Assembly: GCA_022792755.1 (NCBI GenBank)
Contig: JAAWBP010000015.1
Coordinates: forward strand, 1-5,880
Source: Oscillospiraceae bacterium
GTDB lineage: Bacteria; Bacillota; Clostridia; Oscillospirales; Ruminococcaceae
Reading direction: 5' to 3'
DNA: 5,880 nt
The translations under genes were made by a program, and so were the position numbers. The notes beneath the pieces were generated by a model. The model saw nothing but the letters and a program-made list of their open reading frames with translations, ran no database searches and was not told where the DNA came from. Positions 1 through 3,934 of this stretch are shown piece after piece; position 1 is the first letter of the stretch; each line of letters begins with the position of its first letter.

Positions 1-4
1 CCCT

Positions 5-44
5 AAAACAAAAAAGAGTCCGAACGCGAATTGCGTCCAGACTC
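5..44 (-). terminator. Intrinsic terminator of the tRNA-Pro gene
   Basis: Read on the minus strand, a 12-bp stem (arms at 33-44 and 16-27, with two G-U type pairs) encloses a 5-nt loop at 28-32. It is followed by a run of six T, one G and four T (complement of 5-15). It starts only 5 nt past the encoded CCA of the tRNA, so the tRNA appears to be the last or only gene of its transcript. Confidence 0.93.
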
Positions 45-48
45 AGTC

Positions 49-125
49 TGGTCGGGGCGACAGGACTTGAACCTGCGGCATCTTGGTCCCAAACCAAGCA
101 CTCTACCAAACTGAGCTACGCCCCG
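49..125 (-). tRNA. tRNA-Pro (anticodon UGG)
   Basis: The minus strand folds into a complete cloverleaf. The acceptor stem is CGGGGCG/CGCCCCG, the D-stem is GCTC/GAGT, and the anticodon stem is CTTGG/CCAAG around the loop TTTGGGA, which places TGG at positions 34-36 and so reads proline CCN codons. The T-arm GCAGG/CCTGT carries the loop TTCAAGT. The discriminator base is A, and the 3' CCA is encoded in the DNA at 49-51, giving 77 nt in all. No intron or unusual loop is seen. A strong promoter lies upstream at 206-234 and a terminator directly downstream, so it looks like a single-gene transcription unit in this window. Confidence 0.97.
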
Positions 126-205
126 ATTTTAAATTAACAACAATCATCATCAAAATAAAACGCAGATTTAAAAAACTGCTTTATTTCCTGTCAAACAGCC
201 CATTT

Positions 206-234
206 ATTATATCCCAATTTCATACTTCTGTCAA
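206..234 (-). promoter_or_regulatory. Consensus sigma-A promoter for tRNA-Pro
   Basis: On the minus strand, TTGACA (234-229) is separated by exactly 17 nt from TATAAT (211-206). Both boxes match the vegetative consensus at all six positions. Transcription would start near 199 and give a leader of about 74 nt before the tRNA 5' end at 125. A second exact TTGACA lies at 194-189, with a poor TTAAAT 17 nt further on (171-166). It may be a weak tandem promoter, but I would not call it alone. Confidence 0.88.
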
Positions 235-350
235 TAAAAAAGCGTTTCATCGCCTCACAGTAAAAAGCAAAAAATGTTTTTTGGATCATCAGTCGTCATT
301 TTCTTATGATCGATCTCTGGATAGGAAAGCGATACCTTTTTCGTTTCCGC

Positions 351-380
351 GCATAAATAGGCAAAAATCCTCCCAAACTA
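351..380 (+). promoter_or_regulatory. Putative forespore (sigma-F/sigma-G type) promoter of the spoIIQ-like gene
   Basis: GCATA (351-355) and CAAACTA (374-380) are 18 nt apart. The known Bacillus sigma-G pattern is GMATA-N17/18-CATACTA, so the -35 box matches fully and the -10 box in six of seven positions. The GG that often precedes sigma-F -10 boxes is absent. Transcription would start near 387, about 40 nt before the ATG. In B. subtilis spoIIQ is transcribed in the forespore by sigma-F, and the two forespore sigma factors have overlapping specificity. That the element sits at the right distance from a SpoIIQ-like gene is the main support. Confidence 0.6.
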
Positions 381-425
381 GTAACAGCTGCTAATACATG
401 AAAAATAATTCGGAGGATCATAAGT

Positions 426-1175
426 ATGAAAAATACCAAACTAAAGCGTTCCAGACTGTCATCCTTCCTGACAGGCAAGGGCTTCTATATCGCGATCTGC
501 TTAAGCATCGCCGTCGTCAGTGCCACAGCCTATTTTGTCATCAACACGACGAGGAATAACCTGAGCGATCAAAACAGCAACAACATTTCAATCGACACCG
601 GCTTGAACGAGTGGAGCTTCCCCAACACGCCGGTCGACGGTACGCAAAGCAACGTCCCCAAAGACAGCGCTTCCGATTCTCAAACGCAGCCAAGTGAATC
701 AGAAAGCCAGTCGACGGCCGCCAGTGCGAACAACAGCACTTCTCAGCCCACTCAAACCTTCAGCAACACCTTTGTCATGCCGCTCAAGGGGGAACTCCTC
801 AACGAGTTCAGCAACGGCAAACCGGTGAAATCCAAAACGATGAACGACTGGAGAACCCACGACGGCGTCGACATCAAAGCGGCGATTGCCACCCCGGTGA
901 AATCCTCGTCGGACGGGATCGTCAAATCGATCGACCAAGACCCGATGTGGGGCGTCGTCATTACGATCGACCACGGAAACGGCTATGAAACCATGTATAT
1001 GGGGCTCAACGTCAACGTCAGCGTCAAAAAAGACCAGAAGGTAGAAATCGGCACGGTGCTGGGTTCGGTCGGAGAGACCGCGAAAATCGAGGGCTCGGAA
1101 GAGCCGCATCTCCACTTTGCCATGAAAAAGGACGGCGAATGGGTCGACCCGATGAGCAGGATGCAAAACGCGTGA
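426..1175 (+). CDS. spoIIQ: SpoIIQ-like stage II sporulation protein (membrane-anchored M23/LytM domain)
   Basis: SpoIIQ is a forespore membrane protein that meets SpoIIIAH from the mother cell in the intermembrane space, forming the channel/ratchet needed for engulfment and late forespore gene expression. The 249-residue product has a basic N-terminus, one membrane segment (about 20-39), a long Ser/Gln/Asn-rich low-complexity linker (about 43-112) and an M23 domain (about 115-245). Zinc-ligand motifs are HxxxD (H145, D149) and HLH (H228, H230). The family's YxHL histidine is replaced in YMGL (G193), so full hydrolase activity is doubtful. The start is fixed by GGAGG at 412-416, 9 nt before the ATG. 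It stands alone between a divergent tRNA and a terminator. The architecture, missing His and forespore-type promoter favour SpoIIQ over a general cell-wall endopeptidase; a non-sporulation M23 protein remains possible. Confidence 0.8.
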   Translation: MKNTKLKRSRLSSFLTGKGFYIAICLSIAVVSATAYFVINTTRNNLSDQNSNNISIDTGLNEWSFPNTPVDGTQSNVPKDSASDSQTQPSESESQSTAASANNSTSQPTQTFSNTFVMPLKGELLNEFSNGKPVKSKTMNDWRTHDGVDIKAAIATPVKSSSDGIVKSIDQDPMWGVVITIDHGNGYETMYMGLNVNVSVKKDQKVEIGTVLGSVGETAKIEGSEEPHLHFAMKKDGEWVDPMSRMQNA

Positions 1176-1193
1176 TACCCTCTATATTGTGTG

Positions 1194-1222
1194 AAAAAGG
1201 GCGGGAATTACCCGCCCTTTTT
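1194..1222. terminator. Bidirectional terminator between the spoIIQ-like and VanZ-family genes
   Basis: A perfect 12-bp stem (1194-1205 with 1211-1222) encloses the loop AATTA. The GC core GGGCGGG/CCCGCCC is flanked by five A on the left and five T on the right, so it can stop transcription on either strand. It lies 18 nt after the spoIIQ-like stop and 48 nt after the stop of the convergent VanZ-family gene, so it probably serves both. Confidence 0.93.
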
Positions 1223-1270
1223 CATTCAGGCCACAGAGATCCGGGCCGGCAAAGGCAGCGCCCACGAACA

Positions 1271-1768
1271 TCACATTCTTTTTTGGGGGCGTCTGCTTTT
1301 GACACGGGCGGCGAAATAAAGGAGCAGCCAGACAAACAAAATTCCCAGGCACGCTCCGGCTGCATCGATACAGACATCGCGGAACTCACAGCTGCGCCCC
1401 GGCACAAAATACTGATGGAATTCGTCCCCGGCGGCGTAAAGCACCGACACGACACCCGCGGCCGACAGCTGAACAAAGCGTTTCTCAAAAAAGCGGCTGG
1501 CTGCAAACATGCACAGCGCCCCCAGAAGCGCATAGACGCTGAAATGGGCCAACTTACGGATTACAGTGTCCACCGTGTCAAAAATATTCTGCTGTATTTC
1601 GGCGTTCCAGGTATCGTAATCTGGAAAGAAAATGGAAATCACCGTGTTTGTAATGCCACCGCTCGTCTGGGAAGACTCCCCCGCGGGCTGGGCCGAAAAC
1701 CAAAAAATACCAGCCATACAAAGGGCAACCAGCACAAGGGAGACCACCTTCATAATCCTGTCCCGCAT
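1271..1768 (-). CDS. VanZ-family integral membrane protein
   Basis: The 165-residue protein has about four hydrophobic segments (roughly 7-24, 76-92, 100-114 and 137-154). It carries the VanZ-family signature: FWFSAQ after the first helix (22-27), RKLAHF (71-76), DEFHQ (115-119), FVPGR (121-125) and a DVxID motif (131-135). The family is named after VanZ, which gives low-level teicoplanin resistance in enterococci. Most genomic homologues have no proven function, and nothing here (no vanA-type genes) suggests a resistance cluster. The ATG at 1768 is preceded by AAGGAGGG on the minus strand (about 1775-1782); a second in-frame ATG five codons later has no comparable site. It is transcribed alone from a promoter at 1842-1870, divergent from the phospholipase gene, and ends at the shared terminator. 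Family assignment is secure; the cellular role is unknown. Confidence 0.88.
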   Translation of the reverse strand: MRDRIMKVVSLVLVALCMAGIFWFSAQPAGESSQTSGGITNTVISIFFPDYDTWNAEIQQNIFDTVDTVIRKLAHFSVYALLGALCMFAASRFFEKRFVQLSAAGVVSVLYAAGDEFHQYFVPGRSCEFRDVCIDAAGACLGILFVWLLLYFAARVKSRRPQKRM

Positions 1769-1797
1769 AAAAATCCCTCCTTTTTACACCTTCAAAT

Positions 1798-1811
1798 GAC
1801 AAGGGCTTGTC
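1798..1811. repeat. Small dyad in the VanZ-family gene leader
   Basis: GACAAG and CTTGTC form a 6-bp inverted repeat around a central GG. It lies between the predicted start of transcription (about 1835) and the ribosome binding site of the VanZ-family gene. The 2-nt centre is too tight for a good RNA hairpin, so a DNA-binding operator is the likelier reading if it is functional at all. There is no second copy in the window. Confidence 0.3.
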
Positions 1812-1841
1812 CCTGCTGCTGTTTGAGGAATACCGAATCCT

Positions 1842-1870
1842 ATTATACCCGTCCTTTTCTTTCGATGCAA
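1842..1870 (-). promoter_or_regulatory. Sigma-A promoter of the VanZ-family gene
   Basis: On the minus strand TTGCAT (1870-1865) is followed after 17 nt by a perfect TATAAT (1847-1842). The -35 box matches TTGACA only in its first three bases. Transcription would start near 1835, about 67 nt ahead of the ATG at 1768. It lies back to back with the plus-strand promoter of the phospholipase gene; the two -35 boxes are 7 nt apart. Confidence 0.75.
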
Positions 1871-1877
1871 GCCGGAC

Positions 1878-1906
1878 TTGTATCCCCTGCCGGAAGATGC
1901 TAAAAT
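1878..1906 (+). promoter_or_regulatory. Probable sigma-A promoter (extended -10) of the patatin-like gene
   Basis: TTGTAT (1878-1883) and TAAAAT (1901-1906) are 17 nt apart, and a TGC directly before the -10 box (1898-1900) gives an extended -10. Transcription would start near 1913, leaving about 25 nt to the ATG at 1938. A start codon at 1878, which would extend the protein by 20 residues, lies inside this promoter and upstream of the expected transcript start, so it is not used. Confidence 0.6.
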
Positions 1907-1937
1907 AATGTCAGAAAAAGGACATGGGGGAATTTCT

Positions 1938-2780
1938 ATGAAGATCGGTCTGGTTTTGGAGGGCGGCGGGATGCGCGGCGTTTACACCACCGGTGCGCTG
2001 GACTGTTTTCAAGACCATCAAATCTCTTTTGATTATGTGATCGGGGTGTCGGCAGGGGCCTGTCACGCCACCTCGTTCCTTTCAGGACAGCGGGGCAGAA
2101 GCTTTAAAATCAACGCGGAATATTCCCAGGACAAGCGCTATGTCAGCCTGAGGAACTACCTCAAGACCAAGTCGGTCTTCGGCATGGATTTTATTTTTCA
2201 CGAGATTCCGGATCACCTCCTCCCCTTCGATTACCAGGCGATGGAGAAAAATCCGTCGGAATTCGTAGTCGGCGTAACCGACGTTTCGACCGGGCAGCCC
2301 TTCTATTTCAAGAATCCCAGCATTCGGGCCGTGAACACCGTCGTCGCCGCTTCGAGCGCCATCCCAATTTTTTCGCCGATGGTCGAAATCGACGGGAAGC
2401 AGTATCTGGACGGCGGCACCACCGACCCGATCCCGGTCAAAAAGGCACTGGAGGACGGCTGCGATAAAGTCGTGGTCATCTTGACCCGGCCGCGTGGCTA
2501 CCAAAAGCAGCCGGAGAGCTTCCGGGCTGTTTATCGCCGCAAATTTAAAAAGCAGCCTGAAATGATCGCGGCGCTCGACCGCCGCCACCGGGTTTACAAC
2601 GAGACGCTGGAACTCGTCGGCAGGCTGGAACAGGAAGGCCGCGCGGTTGTCCTGGCGCAGAGTGCCCCTGTCCCGATCGGGCGGTTTGAAAAGGATCCCG
2701 CCAAGCTGCGGGCGCTTTACGAAGTTGGAATCGGCGATGCCGAGCGCCGGCTGCAAAAGATTCAAGCACTGGGCGTATAA
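1938..2780 (+). CDS. Patatin-like phospholipase (serine acyl hydrolase)
   Basis: The 280-residue product is a bacterial patatin-family lipid acyl hydrolase with a Ser-Asp dyad. Visible motifs are the oxyanion-hole glycine loop GGGMRG (9-14), the nucleophile elbow GVSAG with Ser38 (36-40), the SSAIP element (139-143) and the catalytic Asp158 in DGG (158-160). All are at the usual spacing, so the enzyme should be active. The roughly 90-residue tail (about 185-280) resembles the C-terminal region often attached to this bacterial subgroup. There is no signal peptide or membrane segment, so it is likely cytosolic or peripheral at the membrane inner face. The ATG at 1938 follows GGGGGA at about 1926-1931, and the family normally begins MKIGLVLEGGG-like, which supports this start over 1878. 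The substrate cannot be read from the sequence. A small HMA-like gene follows 43 nt downstream, probably on the same transcript. Confidence 0.88.
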   Translation: MKIGLVLEGGGMRGVYTTGALDCFQDHQISFDYVIGVSAGACHATSFLSGQRGRSFKINAEYSQDKRYVSLRNYLKTKSVFGMDFIFHEIPDHLLPFDYQAMEKNPSEFVVGVTDVSTGQPFYFKNPSIRAVNTVVAASSAIPIFSPMVEIDGKQYLDGGTTDPIPVKKALEDGCDKVVVILTRPRGYQKQPESFRAVYRRKFKKQPEMIAALDRRHRVYNETLELVGRLEQEGRAVVLAQSAPVPIGRFEKDPAKLRALYEVGIGDAERRLQKIQALGV

Positions 2781-2786
2781 CCGCCC

Positions 2787-2817
2787 CGCTCCTTCAAACA
2801 CTAGCTTTGAAGGAGTG
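2787..2817 (+). promoter_or_regulatory. Hairpin masking the ribosome binding site of the HMA-like gene
   Basis: A 12-bp stem (2787-2798 with 2806-2817, one G-U pair, otherwise perfect) closes a 7-nt loop. The 3' arm contains GAAGGAG, the Shine-Dalgarno sequence of the gene starting at 2824, and the 5' arm contains the complementary CTCCTTC. No T-run follows, so it is not an intrinsic terminator. The stem begins 7 nt after the phospholipase stop codon, close enough for a terminating ribosome to disturb it, which would couple the two translations. The structure is read directly; the regulatory role is inferred. Confidence 0.6.
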
Positions 2818-2823
2818 AAACAG

Positions 2824-3024
2824 ATGACCCTTACCATTCCGTTCAGCGGAACGATCAAGCCGGACAGCCGGCAGAAAATTTCAGATGCGATTATGGGCCT
2901 GAGCGGGATCGAATGCGTAGTTGTCAATCAAACGGACAAGGAAGCCGTCGTTACAGGTGGCGACCTCGACTACCTTTCGATCTGCGACGCAATAGAAAGC
3001 CTCGGTTTTACGATCCTCCGCTAA
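2824..3024 (+). CDS. Small HMA-like domain protein lacking the CxxC metal site
   Basis: The 66-residue soluble protein has the length and alternating beta-alpha-beta-beta-alpha-beta pattern of a ferredoxin-like HMA (CopZ-type) domain. It has an opening strand TLTIPF, a helix around RQKISDAIMGLSG, strands CVVVN and AVVTG, a helix DYLSICDAIESLG and a closing FTIL. Known metal-binding members carry GMxCxxC after the first strand. Here that position reads GTIKPDS, and the only cysteines are C31 and C54, so copper binding by the usual mode is unlikely. The start follows AAGGAG (2810-2815) by 8 nt. It lies behind the phospholipase gene, probably cotranscribed, and its ribosome binding site sits in a hairpin. 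No transporter or P-type ATPase is adjacent. The fold assignment is by pattern only, and the function is not known. Confidence 0.72.
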   Translation: MTLTIPFSGTIKPDSRQKISDAIMGLSGIECVVVNQTDKEAVVTGGDLDYLSICDAIESLGFTILR

Positions 3025-3041
3025 AAGACCGTAAAGCCGAC

Positions 3042-3088
3042 AAAAAACGGGATGAGTCCGCACAGCAAAGGGACTCATCCCGTTTTTT
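3042..3088 (+). terminator. Strong intrinsic terminator after the HMA-like gene
   Basis: A perfect 18-bp stem (3042-3059 with 3071-3088) includes CGGGATGAGTCC/GGACTCATCCCG, flanked by six A and six T, with an 11-nt loop. It lies 17 nt after the stop of the HMA-like gene and ends the phospholipase/HMA unit. The A/T symmetry would also let it stop minus-strand transcription, though no minus-strand gene ends here. Confidence 0.95.
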
Positions 3089-3100
3089 CGCCAGGAACTG

Positions 3101-3129
3101 CACCATTTCCCCGAAATCCGCATAGAATA
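3101..3129 (+). promoter_or_regulatory. Possible sigma-K-like promoter of the amidase-domain gene
   Basis: Only 56 nt separate the preceding terminator from the next start codon, so any promoter must lie here. CACC (3101-3104) and CATAGAATA (3121-3129) are 16 nt apart, fitting the Bacillus mother-cell sigma-K pattern (AC-containing -35, CATANNNTA -10). The same bases contain TAGAAT (3123-3128), a fair sigma-A -10, but no reasonable -35 accompanies it. The motif carries little information, so this is tentative. Confidence 0.4.
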
Positions 3130-3144
3130 GACCGGGTGATCCAG

Positions 3145-3624
3145 ATGCAGTATGATCGAGAAAAAGCAATCGATTACGCCCACAAATGGGCTTTTTTAAG
3201 AAATCCCGCCTTTGCCAATTTTGATGAAATGGGAGGAGACTGCACCAATTTTGTCTCCCAATGCCTGCTGGCAGGCGAAGCCGCGATGAACCACACGCCG
3301 ATATTGGGATGGTATTACCACTCCCTCAACAGCCGCGCGCCTGCCTGGACCGGTGTGGCGGAATTCTTCCGCTTCATCACCTCCGAGCATCAAACCGGCC
3401 CCGCGGCGGAGGTCGCCCGACTGGAAGACGTACAGCCGGGCGACATCGTTCAGCTCAGCACGGCGGGGACGAGGTTCCACCACTCCGGCATCATCGTTGA
3501 GACTGGGGAGCAGCCCGACCTGGACAATGTCCTGATCGCCTGCCATACCTTCGATTCCGATTACCGTCCCTTGTCCACCTACAACATCCGTCAAATCCGC
3601 TTTCTGCACATCCTGACTGTTTGA
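3145..3624 (+). CDS. Amidase_6-type domain protein (putative Cys amidase)
   Basis: The 159-residue product consists of a single domain of the Amidase_6 type, in the wider NlpC/P60-like papain fold. It opens with YDREKAIDYAHKWA (3-16) and RNPAF (19-23). The signature GGDCTNFVSQC (30-40) holds the likely nucleophile Cys33. Further on are GDIVQL (99-104), HHSGIIV with His113 (112-118) and CHTFDSDYRPL (133-143). No signal peptide, membrane segment or wall-binding repeat is present, so it may act inside the cell or in the spore/mother cell; the substrate is unknown. GGTGATC (3135-3141) matches the extended anti-Shine-Dalgarno complement and puts the ATG at 3145. In-frame starts further upstream (3052, or GTG at 3136) fall in the terminator or ahead of this site. 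It is a single-gene unit between two terminators. Confidence 0.82.
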   Translation: MQYDREKAIDYAHKWAFLRNPAFANFDEMGGDCTNFVSQCLLAGEAAMNHTPILGWYYHSLNSRAPAWTGVAEFFRFITSEHQTGPAAEVARLEDVQPGDIVQLSTAGTRFHHSGIIVETGEQPDLDNVLIACHTFDSDYRPLSTYNIRQIRFLHILTV

Positions 3625-3644
3625 CCGGACAGTCAGGATTTTTT
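3610..3644 (+). terminator. Terminator overlapping the end of the amidase-domain gene
   Basis: An 11-bp stem (3610-3620 with 3629-3639) is followed by a T-run ending at 3644. The 5' arm is made of the last coding bases of the amidase-domain gene, and its stop codon (3622-3624) lies in the 8-nt loop. On the minus strand no T-run follows the stem, so it should not be an efficient terminator for the feoB unit, whose last gene ends at 3666. Confidence 0.9.
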
Positions 3645-3665
3645 GCGGAACAGCCCGATGCGGAT

Positions 3666-3842
3666 TTACCGCTTCCCGCCTTTTTTCAAAGATTTCCCGC
3701 CGCACGCGCCGCAGCCGCTGCCTCCGCTCAAGGGACAGCCGGCGCATCTGCCGCCCCGAAGCTGCCTGACGACACTGCGGATGACGAGGTAAAACGCCAA
3801 GGCAATCAAGAAAACGCAGAATCCAACGACAATCTTATCCAT
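3666..3842 (-). CDS. FeoB-associated Cys-rich membrane protein
   Basis: The 58-residue product has one N-terminal membrane helix (about 4-21), a basic stretch (RSVVRQLRGGR, 22-32) and a Gly/Cys-rich tail. The tail holds two CxxC pairs, C33/C36 and C44/C47, and ends Lys/Arg-rich. This is the pattern of the small FeoB-associated Cys-rich proteins that follow feoB in many Firmicutes. They are thought to help ferrous iron transport or bind Fe(II) at the membrane, but the biochemical role is unproven. The chosen ATG at 3842 has GGCGG five nt upstream; upstream in-frame starts (ATG 3854, GTG 3872) have no better site and would put polar residues before the helix. It lies 92 nt after feoB with a stem-loop but no terminator between, so cotranscription is likely. 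The tail is expected in the cytosol by the positive-inside rule. Confidence 0.85.
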   Translation of the reverse strand: MDKIVVGFCVFLIALAFYLVIRSVVRQLRGGRCAGCPLSGGSGCGACGGKSLKKGGKR

Positions 3843-3856
3843 ATTAACCGCCATGC

Positions 3857-3910
3857 GATACAGGATTCGCACAAGAAGATAGGAAACAGCAACCTCTTGT
3901 GCCCGGTATC
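3857..3910 (-). repeat. Imperfect stem-loop between feoB and the Cys-rich gene
   Basis: GCACAAGA and TCTTGTGC (3869-3876 and 3895-3902) form a perfect 8-bp inverted repeat with an 18-nt loop. It is flanked by a further 5-bp pair GATAC/GTATC (3857-3861 and 3906-3910) across an internal loop of 7 and 3 nt. It sits in the feoB-to-Cys-rich-gene gap and has no T-run after it on the minus strand. It could stabilise or process the operon mRNA, or tune expression of the small gene. Confidence 0.45.
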
Positions 3911-3934
3911 ATTCCTTTTTTCGTATTTTTCACG

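Larger units (their letters stand above)
126..425. other. Divergent intergenic region between tRNA-Pro and the spoIIQ-like gene
   Basis: This 300-bp AT-rich stretch has no convincing gene. The open frames that cross it have no ribosome binding site, and one runs into the tRNA. It holds the vegetative promoter of the tRNA (206-234, minus), a second possible TTGACA box (189-194, minus), a small dyad GATCAT/ATGATC (284-289 and 306-311), the forespore-type promoter of the spoIIQ-like gene (351-380, plus) and that gene's ribosome binding site (412-416). Confidence 0.7.

Noticed and set aside
161..180. Possible small hairpin (GCAG/CTGC) with flanking A/T runs in the tRNA leader, like an attenuator
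   Set aside because: It has only a 4-bp core with a bulge, and the T-rich run after it is interrupted. It is expected by chance in AT-rich DNA.
83..394. A 103-codon open frame in the tRNA/spoIIQ intergenic region
   Set aside because: It starts inside the tRNA antisense sequence, has no Shine-Dalgarno, and spans promoters on both strands.
283..421. Direct repeat GGATCAT at 283-289 and 415-421
   Set aside because: Seven bases is too short to be meaningful, and the second copy is part of the spoIIQ ribosome binding site region.
1271..1768. Glycopeptide resistance locus suggested by the VanZ similarity
   Set aside because: No ligase, dehydrogenase, dipeptidase or two-component genes are present. 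VanZ-family proteins are common in Firmicutes outside resistance clusters.
1139..1903. A 254-codon open frame on the plus strand opposite the VanZ-family gene
   Set aside because: It runs through a strong bidirectional terminator and has no ribosome binding site or protein-like composition. The minus strand has a clear family signature.
1878..1937. A 20-residue N-terminal extension of the phospholipase from an ATG at 1878
   Set aside because: It lies within the predicted promoter and has no ribosome binding site. The family begins at the MKIGLVLEGGG-like strand, whose ATG (1938) has a purine-rich site at proper distance.
3048..3082. ATGAGTCC within 3048-3082 recalls the hammerhead ribozyme core
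   Set aside because: There is no CGAAAC-type partner segment or three-way junction. The sequence is one uninterrupted stem flanked by A and T runs, hence a terminator.
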